64,000 bases of DNA from Lepidostoma basale. Its lineage: Eukaryota > Arthropoda > Insecta > Trichoptera > Lepidostomatidae. The notes beneath the pieces were generated by a model. The model saw only the letters and a program-made list of their open reading frames with translations, did no database searches and was not told where the DNA came from. How positions within the stretch are numbered: position 1 is the stretch's first letter; every line of letters starts with the position of its first letter. Shown here in pieces: positions 52,346 to 63,172 of this stretch. Where the stretch lies: the NCBI GenBank assembly GCA_022606425.2, contig JAHDVF020001251.1, forward strand, positions 1,288,501-1,352,500, in the 5' to 3' direction. A program made the position numbers and the translations under genes.

Positions 52346-53061
52346 AATTTCATTGTGTTAACGCCTTAAGTTTATCTAAAAAAAATAAAGCTAACATTAT
52401 ATTACATTTTGTAGCTTATTTTTATGTCTGAATAGTAAAATTTAAATTTCATTCATTTTATTATCATGTTATGAATTATTGAACGATTATTCCGCAATAA
52501 CAAACATTTAAGAATGGTTAGGGTGTCCGCAAGTTAATAAAATCCCCTCCGTTCCCGTAAAACGGCAGTTACCCAAAATTACAGCGGCATCTTCTGTAAC
52601 AGGAGTAATAATCGCGCGTTTTGTATTCAAAATTGATCGGAGCGGTCTCCTTAATCCGAGGACGAAGGGTCACCCCGCCCTGGCGGGAGTGGAAGGGACG
52701 CGGGGAGGGCAGGAGGTGGAATACGGCGTGATTAACTTCGTTAATGGCCAAAACGAAGGCTCTTTGGATGGAGAATAAAGGGCATACCACGTGTATTATA
52801 GGCGTTCTGATATTGCCTTATATCTTACACGATGCTGTGGTTATAACTATGGGTACACATAAACTCCAACTTTCTTGTTTATCATGATTTGCCTATTTTA
52901 AAATACCCTGTATTTTTATAGCACCCGAAATTCACATTCCCACTATTTCTGGAAACATTTCTCATAAAACAAAAAAATACTTTTGACCTGATGAAGCTCC
53001 GGGTGTAGCGAAAGCGGTTAAGGCGTTAACACTGTAAAATTACAATTTTATTATTTTTTAC
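52346..53061. other. PLE-type flank, then unassigned sequence
   Basis: 52346-52390 matches the uninterrupted PLE-type flank (cattgtgttaacgccttaag). 52600-52760 is relatively GC-rich with an open frame lacking motifs. Confidence 0.4.
52988..53020 (+). ncRNA. Hammerhead motif, core intact, stems weak
   Basis: CTGATGA at 52988-52994, short stem II GCT/AGC, GAAA at 53010-53013, then GCGGTTA. Stem III is broken relative to the family's ACCGGT. Probably inactive. Confidence 0.45.
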
Positions 53062-53232
53062 TAACTAACTAACTAACCATCACGCCGTCTCCCCGAAAGG
53101 GTAGGCAGAAAGAATGGACTGCCACACTTTGAATGAAAATGAAATGAAAATAAAATCCTTCTCTTTTCGCCATCGCGAGAGACGCGGTGTGATGGGTTGC
53201 GAACCTCATCGCCACCAAAAGGCATCTCCCGA
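53062..53232 (-). mobile_element. SINE-B copy B6, truncated
   Basis: TTAG tail, shared terminal block, then a gaatgaaaatgaaatgaaa replacement, then ggttgcgaacctcatcgcca. Confidence 0.85.
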
Positions 53233-53420
53233 TTATTTTTTATTATTTTTTACTTTTTAGTATATTTTGTTCGACATGTTTCGATGGCTTTACAGTTTAT
53301 AAAGTTCTCCGATGATGAAGATGTCAAGCCTTCGAAACCCTTATCTAGAAAAACATACTCAATTATACTACCAGTGCCACTTCAACATCCTTTTTGGGGT
53401 AGGAACGCGACAACTAGACA
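53233..53420. repeat. PLE-type fragment with decayed hammerhead
   Basis: gttcgacatgtttcgatgg on the left (minus arm); plus arm CCGATGA, gaag...ccttc stem, GAAACCCTT. Sits between two SINE-B copies. Confidence 0.6.
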
Positions 53421-53790
53421 ACTAACTAACTAACTAACTAACCATCACGGCGTCTCCCCGAAAGGGTAGGCAGAAAGAATGGATTGCCACACTTTAATCG
53501 ATGCGGCACTCCATCCTTCTCTTTTCGCCATCGCGAGAGACGCGGTGTGATGGGTTGCGAACCTCATCGCCACCAAAAGGCATCTCCCGCGCACACTTCG
53601 ATCGTTCAACGCCTACATAATAAATCTAAAACAAATTATCTGAAATATAATGATATAAAATAAAATAACAAAGAAAAATAATTTAACACATAATGTTATT
53701 TTAGATGGTGCACTTGTCGTCAGCTGGACGATCCGGTCATTTGTGTTTATTTAATTTTTATTCCACGTTATCCACTGTTTTTTTTTATTT
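53421..53790 (-). mobile_element. SINE-B copy B7, nearly full length
   Basis: Tail, terminal block, cgaacctcatcgccac, the aataaatctaaaacaaatta stretch and the cgtcagctggacgatccgg end. Part of the 5' region is deleted. Confidence 0.87.
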
Positions 53791-53799
53791 AGTGTAATT

Positions 53800-54149
53800 A
53801 GGCACTTAAAACAATCCAACACCAGCAAGAACTTAAAAATATTATTGAAGAATTTATTCAAATTGTCATTGGAACAAATGAAAAATTTATTTTTACACCT
53901 GTCAAAATTCTTTTTATAAACGAAAAAACTTATATTATTTTAACATCAAAACAGTAAAAACGTATTTTTTGTCACAAATAACTATCATAAAGATCGGCAA
54001 TAATCAAATTGACCCAAACAATTCACATATACATGAAATATCTCCAAATTGACGGGAGCACCATATGAACCAAACCAAATTTTCAAAATCAGAACTATTA
54101 TCCATGTAGACAACTATGTTCGTAAAACACATCTCTCATAGTAGCAGAA
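53800..54149. other. No recognised feature
   Basis: AT-rich; no motif. Confidence 0.4.
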
Positions 54150-54860
54150 TAAGGATGAATGTAGGATAAATGCCGCAGAAATGAGGTCACCAAGACTAAT
54201 GTGCGGAAAAACTATGTATAATAGAATATCTAATGTTGATGTGAGAAAGGAATGTAAGACGGATGAATGCGTGATAAATAAAATTAAGAAAGGGTTACTA
54301 AGATGGTTAGGACATATGGACCGATGACGGAATGATGACGGGAAAATGGATGATGGTTAAAAATATACATACAAGTAGTTTGAATGGGAAAAGAATTCGA
54401 GGAAGGCCAAGGAAGACATGGCATGACCAAATTAATCAATTACTGAAAGGCGGCCATGCTCGAAGTAGGAACAACCGAGGAGCGTGCATGTCACGATGTT
54501 TGAATTTAAAAGACTACCTTCGTTACAGGGTGGTAAGAGCTCTGACTTCCATACCGAAGGTCCCGGGTTCGATTCCCGGCGATGGCAGTGTGATTGTCAC
54601 ACTGTCTTTGGTCTGGTGTAGAATTCACGTGACTATAAAATGGCGATAGATTGGCTACCTATCACATGTCACGAGAATCAATATACTCGTAATAGCTAAA
54701 AAAATTTTTTTTACAATAATTGGGTTCAAACAACCTGTTGTATACATTAAAAATAATAATAATAATAAGATGCGCCAGAATTATGCCAGGATAGAACAAT
54801 GTGGCGATCCATCCTCTCTGCCTACCCCTCCGGAGAAACGGCGTGATGGTTGGTTAGTTA
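54150..54860 (+). mobile_element. LINE-A fragment split by SINE-1
   Basis: Left part to 54514: MRSPRLMCGKTMYNRIS, IKKGLLRWLGHM, SSLNGKRIRGRPRKTWHDQI, NQLLKGGHARSRNNRGACMS. Right part 54769-54860: MPG.NNVAILSAYPSGET-type end and TTAG tail. Confidence 0.88.
54515..54768 (+). mobile_element. SINE-1 copy, full length, inserted in LINE-A
   Basis: Complete: head with B box ggttcgattcc and tcc at the anticodon position, body, gggttcaaacaacctgttgt and an (AAT)n tail. The first box reads acagggtggtaagagc. Both sides continue one LINE-A copy, so the SINE is younger. Confidence 0.92.
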
Positions 54861-54905
54861 GTCAGTTAGTCATAGTTGTTTTTGCTTTCAGATTAAGATA
54901 TTTAA

Positions 54906-55140
54906 GGCCGTGCCCCACTGTTTTAAACAAGCTCTCCACAAGGGTGACCTTGGTGGAATGTGGAGCCGCACATGTGGAATGCCTGTTTACAACAGTTTAC
55001 AACACGCATACTATGCGCATCCGTCCACAAAGGTCGTTGAAGGTCAAACGAATTTTGGTTTCAAACAAGTGTCTACACAGTTTTAAACCGCCGGTGGAGA
55101 TCGATGTGGAGAGCTTGTTTAAAACAGTGTGGCACGGCTT
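54906..55140. mobile_element. MITE with TTAA flanks
   Basis: Inverted ends ggccgtgcc(c/a)cactgttt with aacaagctctccac extending about 35 bp. TTAA at 54902-54905 and 55141-55144 suggests a piggyBac-like target. No transposase. The open frame inside has no motif. Confidence 0.75.
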
Positions 55141-55144
55141 TTAA

Positions 55145-56044
55145 AAAAAATTATATTTTTTGAATAAATTACTAGAATCCCTGAATTCTCCGTTTATGGT
55201 TGGCAACAAAAAATATATGTTATTATATAGTACCTTTATATTTTTTTTTATCCGACTGTCTTCAAAAGGCGACGCGCCATCTGCAGTTCATTTAGTTATA
55301 AAATATTTCTTAATTCGACATCTGACCACAACGTAAAAAGAAATGGTTCAATATCACGACTCCGATATTTAACAGCGTGCAAATTCTACGTGCTTTCGCC
55401 TCGGGGGCCTTATAATACGTGTTTTGATACCGCACTCTCGCATCGGTGGAGAAGAGATGTATCGTTTAGTTGAATTTCACGGTTGGTCGCAGTACAAGTT
55501 ATGAGATATTTCGGGTCGAATTGAAGCAGCCTAACGCTGCCGAAGTGTGCCTTTTAAAATGATGTTTTTTACTAATTCCCTTACGGTGCTAAAATAAAAA
55601 CGTGGGTTCCGGTGTAGGGTAGTCAGTACGCGTTAAAAAATTAGCGATTTTAAATCGGAAAAATAGTAACATTCACAGCTAATCCCCTTATATAATTATA
55701 ATTGAAGTCAAAAATTATAATAATTGAGATTTGATTGCTAAAAACATTCAAAAACCATCTGGCAACGCTCACGGAACGGGCATAGGTCCGCTCTGGTTGC
55801 AAGCCCGAAAGCGACTGCCGCCACTGCCTGCGCGACGGGACGGCGAGAGTGAGAAAATTGAGCTAGAACACATGCAAGAGTGAAATGCGAATATAGTGTG
55901 ACGCACTCAAATCGCTGTTTATACGCTAATTTGTTTTCGATTTTCACAAAATACCTCCAATGTACCCGATAAATTCTGATTATTATTAATATTATTTTTT
56001 AAATCAATGCGTAAATATATTATGGAGGAATACCTAAAATCTTC
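55145..56044. other. No recognised feature
   Basis: A minus-strand open frame at 55738-55947 lacks known motifs. No repeat copy seen. Confidence 0.4.
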
Positions 56045-56051
56045 ACCTTGT

Positions 56052-56491
56052 GAACTAACTAACTAACTAACCATCACGTCGTCTCCCCGAAAGGGTAGGC
56101 AGAAAGAATGGACTGTCACACTTTTACTGATGCGGCACTCCATCCTTCTCTTTTCGCCCCGCGGGAGACGCGGTGTGATGGGTTGCGAACCTCATCGCCA
56201 CCAATAGGCATCTCCCGCGCACACTTCGATCGTCCAACACCCACAAAATAAATCTAAAACAAATAATATAAAATACAATGATATTAAATAAAATAATAAT
56301 AATTTAACGCAAAATGTTCTTTTTAGATGGTGCACATATTGTCTATTTAATTTATGTTCCACGAATCCACCGTTTTTATAATTTAGCACATAATGTAATA
56401 ACACATGATGTTTTTTTCGATGTTGCACATGTTGACATGGACGATCCGGACTTTCATGTTTATTTAATTTATGTTGCACGTATCCACCGTA
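56052..56491 (-). mobile_element. SINE-B copy B8, full length
   Basis: 440 bp, flanked by ACCTTGT (56045-56051, 56492-56498). Three TTAG units, the shared terminal block, cgcaaccc region, AT-rich middle with the aaaatacaatgat stretch, and the atggacgatccggac...cacgtatccaccg 5' end. Confidence 0.9.
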
Positions 56492-56499
56492 ACCTTGTA

Positions 56500-56812
56500 T
56501 TTATTATATTTATAGAGATATTGATGGTTTTTAGAAGCAACGTGTAGAAGATACCCATCATAGGGAAGGGAGGGTTAAGTTCGTGATACTTTTTGTGGTC
56601 TTGTAATTCGAGCATCTATATATTTATTAAGCGTTCAGTGAGGCCCGATATTCCGAAATTCGGGTGCAGTGGCGCAACGTAGTCACAGATCGCATCTTTC
56701 TGAACTTTAATTGACTTTAATAATATAAAGCTTTGTCTGTTGGAACACTAGCGACTTGAATTACTGATTTTATTACTAGTCGATGAAATAAGAATGCATT
56801 CGAAATTGTCTT
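56500..56812. other. No recognised feature
   Basis: No motif seen. Confidence 0.4.
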
Positions 56813-57146
56813 AACCCTTATGTATTAGAGCGAATAATGAAACTGGCAGAAGAAGGATGAGAGCAGAATAAATACGGTAGAGATGAGGTCCCGAAGACGT
56901 ACATATGTGTCTAGAACAATATACGACAGAATCTCAAATGCTGATATAAGAAAGGAATATAGAGCCGAAGAAGGTATTATGAACAATAATTCGAAGTCGG
57001 AACAATCGACGTGCGTGCATGGTACGATGTATGGATGTAGAGGAAGCTCGAGAGGTATGCCAGGACAGGCCAGTGTGGCGATCCATCCTCTCTGCCTACC
57101 CCTCCGGGGAAATGGCGTGGTGGTTAGTTAGTTAGTTAGTTAGTTA
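56813..57146 (+). mobile_element. LINE-A fragment with internal deletion
   Basis: MRSRRRTYVSRTIYDRISNA, DIRKEYRAEEGIMNNN, then a jump to RACMVRCMDVEEAREV-type coding and SAYPSGE. Five TTAG units. Confidence 0.87.
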
Positions 57147-57390
57147 TGAAATGATTGTTGCATTGGTTCGGACATGTGGAGCCCATGGATGGAGAAAGAA
57201 TAGTTATGACTAGAAAAAATTCCCAGGAAACCGTGGCACGATCAAATTAATCAAATATTGAATGTCGGCGACGTGAGGAGTCAGAGAAATCAACGAGCAT
57301 GCATGCCACACTGTATTAAGTGTTGAGGAATCGAGGGAAGTATGTCAGAAAGAAAAGTGTGGCAGTCCATTCATTCTGCCTACCCTGGTA
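57147..57390 (+). mobile_element. LINE-A fragment
   Basis: GSDMWSPWME-frame, PRKPWHDQINQILNVGD-type, RNQRACMPHC remnants and the SFCLP block; the tail is replaced by a PLE-type scrap. Confidence 0.8.
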
Positions 57391-57512
57391 TCACAATTAT
57401 TTAATTCTCTTTTTGATGTTGGCATCATCACGTGTGTCAACAACGGCAGTGTTTTTATTTTAAAAGATCGTCATTATGGAATTCCACAGTGTTTTTGTTA
57501 CTTGTTTGTAAC
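57391..57512 (-). repeat. PLE-type truncated arm
   Basis: Minus strand CGTGATGATGCCAACATCAA (truncated core), then a cattatggaattccacagtg flank of the plus-strand copy. Confidence 0.6.
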
Positions 57513-57556
57513 ACCTGATGATGCCATCATCGGTTGGTGAAACAGCTGTCGCCTCA
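57513..57556 (+). ncRNA. Hammerhead ribozyme motif, core intact
   Basis: CTGATGA at 57515-57521, stem II GCCA/TGGT with an 8-nt loop, GAAA at 57539-57542, palindrome ACAGCTGT, cleavage predicted after C57550. Stem I not clearly pairable. Confidence 0.62.
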
Positions 57557-57599
57557 CTCAAAAGGTGAATAATAAAATTGTTATGTTATAATAGTGTTA

Positions 57600-57720
57600 C
57601 AAATTTATACAGTTAATAATTTTGAAGTATCACAGTATTTTGGCCAAAACAATGGACTATTTAATTCTTAAATACATAATCTTAACTGTTTAAATAAATA
57701 AAAACTTTGTTATGAATATC
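57600..57720 (+). repeat. PLE-type downstream flank
   Basis: ttggccaaaacaatggacta also occurs at 58525-58547, linking this element to the foldback inside LINE-A. Confidence 0.6.
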
Positions 57721-57734
57721 ACAATTGATTATAT

Positions 57735-57850
57735 TTAGTCACGAAAGCTTTTTCGCTAACCGATGTTAGCATCGTCAGGTCTTACAATCAGCTGATTGTA
57801 AGACCCGGCGATGCAAACATCGGTTAGCGAAGCAACTGTCGTGTCTAAAT
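57735..57850. repeat. Foldback with head-to-head hammerhead motifs
   Basis: Arms inverted around the perfect 22-bp palindrome at 57781-57802 (centre tcagctga). Each arm carries a hammerhead-like core facing the centre. Confidence 0.8.
57743..57778 (-). ncRNA. Hammerhead ribozyme motif, core intact
   Basis: Minus strand: CTGACGA (fits CUGANGA), stem II GCTAAC/GTTAGC with loop ATCG, GAA then palindrome AAAGCTTT, C at 57743. The opposite arm (57806-57840, +) is decayed: CCGGCGA and GAAG. Confidence 0.6.
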
Positions 57851-58284
57851 ACTGTTAAAAATATATATTGTATTTATTTTTATTTCATTTATTGTTATAT
57901 TACGACTGGTTTCAGCATAAATCCGCCATTTTATGGACCAGAATTTATATCAATATGAAATAACGAGTCAAAGATACAATTTATATTTTTTTCACGTGGC
58001 ATTCTTCGCTGTCCATTGTCTATAATGCAAGAATGCCATTATAGTTGCATGATTATACCGGGCGCCTGTGTCTCCCTGATCATCCGAGCCGGCCGAGAGC
58101 CGAGAGGGAACCATGAGCCCAGAACCGGTATGAACCAAAGTTAATACCACAGCTTGTACGGCTGTTCGCCGCTCCTCGGCTGACTGTATGGCTGTATGAT
58201 TGCTTGGCTCCGATTCACAGTGGTGGGATTTCAACAAAGACGCTATTCGATATTTTCGATCATTTCAACGATCGATTGTTTAAA
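57851..58284. other. No recognised feature
   Basis: The minus-strand open frame at 57992-58237 has no motif. Confidence 0.4.
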
Positions 58285-58630
58285 TAATGAAAGGATCATT
58301 AAGATGGTTTGGACATATGGAAAGAACTAATGAAGAAAGAATGGTAAAAAATACATATAATTGTTAATGCAAAAACTTGGTTTTATATCACATTTATTTT
58401 ACTTTACGACAGCTGTTTCATCAACCAATGTTGATGAAACAGCCGTAGTAAAGTAAAATAAATGTGATGTAAAAAAAAAGGTTTTTGCATTAACAATTAT
58501 AAAATGTTGAAATATCGTTGTGTTTCGGCCAAAACAATGGACTATTTAAAAAATATATATGTTAACGATGTAAATGGAACCAGAATTAGAGGAAGACCGA
58601 GGAAAACGTGGCACGATCAAATAATTTTGA
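58285..58630 (+). mobile_element. LINE-A fragment split by a PLE-type foldback
   Basis: Left: MKGSLRWFGHMERTNEERMV. Right, from 58545: YVNDVNGTRIRGRPRKTWHD. The two are continuous LINE-A sequence once 58357-58544 is removed. The break falls in the A-rich tract also used at 1222. Confidence 0.85.
58357..58500. repeat. Foldback inserted in LINE-A
   Basis: Arms of about 66 bp inverted around 58428. Carries cgacagctgtttcatcaac; the fold axis cuts through stem II, so the CUGANGA part is missing in both arms. Confidence 0.82.
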
Positions 58631-58644
58631 CCGGTTTCGGAAAC

Positions 58645-58647
<3 letters not shown>

Positions 58648-58688
<41 letters not shown>

Positions 58689-58690
58689 TG

Positions 58691-58732
<42 letters not shown>
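58648..58732. repeat. (TA)n microsatellite
   Basis: About 40 TA units with one gctgcta-type interruption. Abuts the tail of the long LINE-A copy. Confidence 0.95.
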
Positions 58733-58734
<2 letters not shown>

Positions 58735-60666
58735 CTAACTAACTAACTAACCATCACGCCGTCTCTCCGAAGGGGTAGGCAGAAAAGATGGACTGCCACA
58801 CTTTTCTTTCCTGACATATTTCTCTCGCTTCCTCAACATTCATACATCGTGTCATGCACGCGCGTCGATTTCTCTGACTCCTCACATGGCCGACATTCAA
58901 TATTTGATTTATTTGATCGTGCCACGTTTTCCTTGGTCTTCCTCTATTTCTGGTACCATTACATCATTAACATATAATTTTTTTACCATTCTTTCTTCAT
59001 TCATTCTTTCCATATGTCCAAACCATCTTAATTATCCTTTCATTATTTTGTTCATGACACCATCATTCGCACCGCATTCACTTCTTATATTTTCATTCGA
59101 CACTCTATCATACACAGAATATCCCCACATTCGTCTAAGAGATCTCATTTCTACTGCATTTATTCTACTTTCATCCTTCCTTTGCCAGTTTTCCATGGCT
59201 GGCACTTCCATAAAAAGTGCCTAAATACACAAACTCAACTACTTGCTCCAAGTTTCACCATTCACGCTAATGTTGCAGACTGTCAAAAGTGAGACTTTCT
59301 TCCTTTTCAAAAATCATTACCTTGGACTTATTAACATTCATCACATCAGATCATTTCGCATGCATACCTCACATACATACAATTCACCAGGACTTGTAGT
59401 TCATGTTCGTTGTCAGCAAGTAGGACAGCACGTCATCCGCATACAAGAGACAGCTTACTGACACTCCGCTCATTTTGGCACTACATCCAACCCTTTCAGC
59501 TCTCTCATACAATTGTCCATATACAGATTAAATAACCACGGGGACATTACACAACCCTGTTTGACACCTTTATTGATATCAAACCAGGCTGTAAGATCTC
59601 CATTTACTCTGACACTAGCAGTGCTTTCCGTGTATAGTGACTTAATGGCCGTGATCAGTTTTGTACTTATTCCATATTCAGACAATATTTTCCACAACTT
59701 TTCTCTATTAACGTAATCATATGCTTTTTGTAAATCGACAAATGCACAGAAAAGTTTGCGATTTTTGGCCAGAAACTTCTCTGTCAATGTACGAAGTCCA
59801 AAAATTTGATCCATACATCCTCTGCCATTCATAAAGGCACCTTGCACATCCCAAACTTTGTCACTCGTCAATTTTCTTACTCTTTCTATTAAAATTCTGC
59901 CATAGACTTTACCAACGACACTCAAAAGACTAATAGCTCTGTGGTTTCCACATTCCATACGCGATCCTTTTCCTTTGTACAGGGGCATAATTACTGCTCT
60001 CCTCCAGTCTAGCGGCGTATATCCCTCCTCCAAGCACTGGTTAAATAACTTACATAACCATGTAGAAACCACTTCGCCACCGCTTTTAATAAAGTCTATG
60101 GCAATACAATCAAACCCAACAGCTTTTCCACTTTTCATTGCACTCACGGATCTTTTCATCTCATTCGTACTTATTTTTTCAATATTATCATTCATAGGTC
60201 CCGCACTCGCACTAGCTGTCATATTTTCGATCACGCATGTATCACCACCATACATCTCCTTAAAATATTCCATCCATCTTTCTTGTATGATCTTACTCTC
60301 CGTTAACATTCTTCCCTCGTTGTCTAAAATTGCTTTCACATCCACTATCAGGAGGATTTCGGGCTTTTTTAACTTCTTTCCAAAACATTTTTAAATTTGC
60401 TTGGAAGTTGTTTGTCATTTTGAGCCCTTCTTCCTCCTTCAGCTTTTCTTTCCGCGCTTTCACTACCGACTTCACTCTCTTCTTGCATAGCTTATACAAA
60501 TCTTTTGCTCTTTCATACTTAACTCTGTCATTCTTATTTATCGACAACATATTCAACCAAGCATCTTTCTTCTCTTTAACAGCAATCTTTACGTCATCAT
60601 TCCACCATGCATCCCCTTTCCTTCTTCCTTGTACACACACACCACACGATTCTTTCGCTGATTCAC

Positions 60667-60670
<4 letters not shown>
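58733..60670 (-). mobile_element. LINE-A copy A41, the longest in the window
   Basis: From the TTAG tail (58733-58756) through the C-terminal domain, a deletion near 59190, the RT domain and part of the linker, ending in (TA)n at 60670. 1.94 kb. The endonuclease is absent. Serves as reference for the order of LINE-A parts. Confidence 0.92.
59425..60670 (-). pseudogene. LINE-A reverse transcriptase pseudogene
   Basis: The family copies its RNA at a nicked target in the nucleus. The linker (60670-60293) has [20 protein letters not shown] and [10 protein letters not shown] frameshift near 60330 leads into a 291-residue open frame (60345-59470). RT motifs there: MPLYKGKGSRMECGNHRAIS (residues 121-140), QGAFMNGRGCMDQI, motif A FVDLQKAYDYV (202-212, Asp204), motif B GVKQGCVMSPWLFNLYMD (260-277). 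After a frameshift at 59470, the catalytic YADD lies at 59443-59432, followed by further frameshifts. All key RT residues are visible but in separate frames. Upstream endonuclease missing. Clade uncertain. Confidence 0.9.
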
Positions 60671-61015
<345 letters not shown>

Positions 61016-61029
61016 ATTTAATTGAATTA

Positions 61030-61220
61030 AGATAAAGCTTTAGAAAGCGAAATATGTCTTCTTTTTGTTCTTCCTTGTTGAAGACCTATGTGGTCTGTTT
61101 TCCAGAGTGTCGCTCCTCCTGTGAGGTAGAGTCCCAGCGTACCTAACATCTTTTAGGAGGTCTTCCACGAAATATGTCATTCCCATAAATGATAGTAAAT
61201 CTTCTAGAAAACACGTTTTC
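61030..61220 (+). repeat. PLE-type 3' part split by LINE-H2
   Basis: gaaagcgaaatatgtcattc once the H2 insert is removed matches aggcgaaacatgtcattc at 50240. Then aaatcttctagaaaacacgt as at 38194. Confidence 0.6.
61058..61167 (-). mobile_element. LINE-H2 3' end with target duplication
   Basis: Perfect 10-bp duplication GAAATATGTC (61048-61057, 61168-61177). GAA-rich tail, [20 protein letters not shown] coding on the minus strand. Confidence 0.85.
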
Positions 61221-61292
61221 ATTCACTATTAATTACCATCTTAGCTTTTTGGATAGATTTTAGTTCGATGACAACTTCAAGCGCATCTTAAA

Positions 61293-61811
61293 CAACAACA
61301 AACCATCCCCCCGTTTCCCCGCAGGGCTAGGCAGAGAGAATGGACCGCCACATTACTCTATCCTGGCACACCTCTCTAGCTTCCTCCACATTCATACATC
61401 GAGTCATACACGCACGTCGATTCTTCCGGCTTCTAACATGACCAACCTTTAAAATTTGATTAATTTGGTCATGCCATGTTTTCCTCGGTCTGCCTCGACT
61501 CCGTACCCCATTTACTTCATTAACGTATACTTTTTTAACCATTCTTTCTTCACCCATGCGCTTCATAAATGTCCGAACCAACGTAGCCATCCTTTCATAA
61601 TTTTGTTAATAATACCTTCTTTCGCTCTACATTCATTCTAATATCAGCATTTGAGTTTCTTTCGTACATCGTTTTACAACACATACGTCTAAGGGATCTC
61701 ATCTCTAACGCATTTATTCTGCTCTCATCTTTCTTCTGCCACTTCAATGTTTAAGGGTCTGATATAATTTCTTAGACCATAAAATATCTTCTTCTTAGTG
61801 TTCGTAGACAG
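61293..61811 (-). mobile_element. LINE-A copy A42 with an 18-bp target duplication
   Basis: CTTCAAGCGCATCTTAAA at 61275-61292 and 61812-61829. (TTG)n-type tail, C-terminal coding: MRSLRRMCCKTMYERNSNAD-like, NEVNGVRSRGRPRKTWHDQI, RKNRRACMTRCMNVEEAREV. About 65 bp at the 5' end (61746-61811) is not LINE-A-like and may be captured sequence. Confidence 0.9.
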
Positions 61812-61829
61812 CTTCAAGCGCATCTTAAA

Positions 61830-62177
61830 TCATTCGATAATTCGAATATGCGAGAAGCGTTCGAATTTTTGAATCGTTCGATTGCCACCATCCCTATACA
61901 GGCCTCTACGGCCCGTATGAACCCACGCCCACCGAACCAGCGCGCGGCGTGACGCTTCGACCGTTAACCGCTCAGTTTTTTTTCCCTCTCTTGCTCTCTG
62001 CTGTCTAAATACCTATCCTATACGCTTTATGTGTGTTATAATTCGGTGTTCGCTTTATAATCATAATATCCGAGGGGCGAGGGATTGGACCCATTCCGAA
62101 ATGAACACATCTGCTGATGGATTGAGCATAATTTAGTCATGTCAAAAGATGATTCGATGGAAAAATAAACCTAAACT
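61830..62177. other. No recognised feature
   Basis: No motif or repeat copy seen. Confidence 0.4.
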
Positions 62178-62645
62178 ACTAAACTAACCATCACGCCGTC
62201 TCCCCGAAAGGGTAAGCAGAAAGAATGGACTGTTACACTTTTACTGATGCGGCACTCCATCCTTCTCTTTTCGCTCCGCGGAAGACGCGGTGTGATGGGT
62301 TGCGAACCTCATCGCCACCAATAGGCATCTCCCGCGCACACTTCGATCGATAACACCCACCCACTTCCAACACCCACAAAATAAATCTAAAACAAATAAT
62401 ATAAAATACAATGATATAAAATAAAATAACAAAATAAAAAACAAAATAAAAATAATTTAACACAAAATGTTCTTTTTAGATGATGCACATATTGTCTATT
62501 TAATTTATGTTCCACGAATCCACCATTTTTTAATTTAGCACATAATGTAATAACACAAAATGTTTTTTTCGATGTTGCACATGTTGACATGGACGATCCG
62601 GACTTTTGTGTTTATTTAATTTATGTTACACGTATCCACCGTTTT
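62178..62645 (-). mobile_element. SINE-B copy B9, near full length
   Basis: Tail, shared block, cgaacctcatcgccaccaat, a duplicated cacccacttccaacaccca stretch, then the AT-rich middle and the gacatggacgatccggac 5' region. Slightly longer than B1 and B8 because of small internal repeats. Confidence 0.9.
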
Positions 62646-62689
62646 TTAAATGAGCTGTAATTAGGCACTTAACCACCAAGAACTTTAAA

Positions 62690-62765
62690 AATTATAGCTT
62701 AAAAAATCGTCATTACGGAATTCCATAGTACTAGCGCCTTGAATTTATGAAAAATTTAAATTAAT
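62690..62765 (+). repeat. PLE-type flank
   Basis: aatcgtcattacggaattcc and agcgccttgaatttatg resemble 2080-2128, again just upstream of a LINE-A 5' end. Confidence 0.5.
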
Positions 62766-63062
62766 TATGGCCGTTCGCAATGGAGTTCTGGTCCCAACTC
62801 TTATGTATGGAAGCGAAGCATGGAACTGGCATAAAAAAGATGAGAGCAGAATAAATGCGGTAGAAATGAGGTCGCTAAGACGTATGTGTGGTAGAACGAT
62901 GTACGACAGAATCTCAAATGCTGATATTAGAAAGGAATGTAGAGCGAATATTATGAACACAATTATGAAAGGTTCGCTGCGTTGGTTCGGACATATGGAG
63001 CGCATGGGTGAAGAAAGAATGTTTAAAAAAGTATACGTTAACGATGTAAATGGAGTACGGAG
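62766..63062 (+). mobile_element. LINE-A fragment, open frame
   Basis: About 98 residues without stops: MAVRNGVLVPTLMYGSEAWN, INAVEMRSLRRMCGRTMYDR, ISNADIRKECRANIMNTIMK, GSLRWFGHMERMGEERMFKK, VYVNDVNGV. Joins an antisense H2 fragment at 63063. Confidence 0.9.
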
Positions 63063-63172
63063 ACTTCGTACGAGAGTCTCTTATTCTCGTGTTCCTCACG
63101 CGATCTCTCAGTGTCTTGCCTGCTATCGTCCTCAGTGTCTTTATTTCGGAAGTCCTCAAAACTTTACTATTA
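63063..63172 (-). mobile_element. LINE-H2 fragment
   Basis: Minus strand: KVLRTSEIKTLRTIAGKTLR, DRVRNTRIRDS. Confidence 0.85.

Noticed and set aside
58388..58450. Complete hammerhead in the foldback inside LINE-A
   Set aside because: Only stem III and GAAA remain; the CUGANGA segment is lost at the fold axis in both arms.
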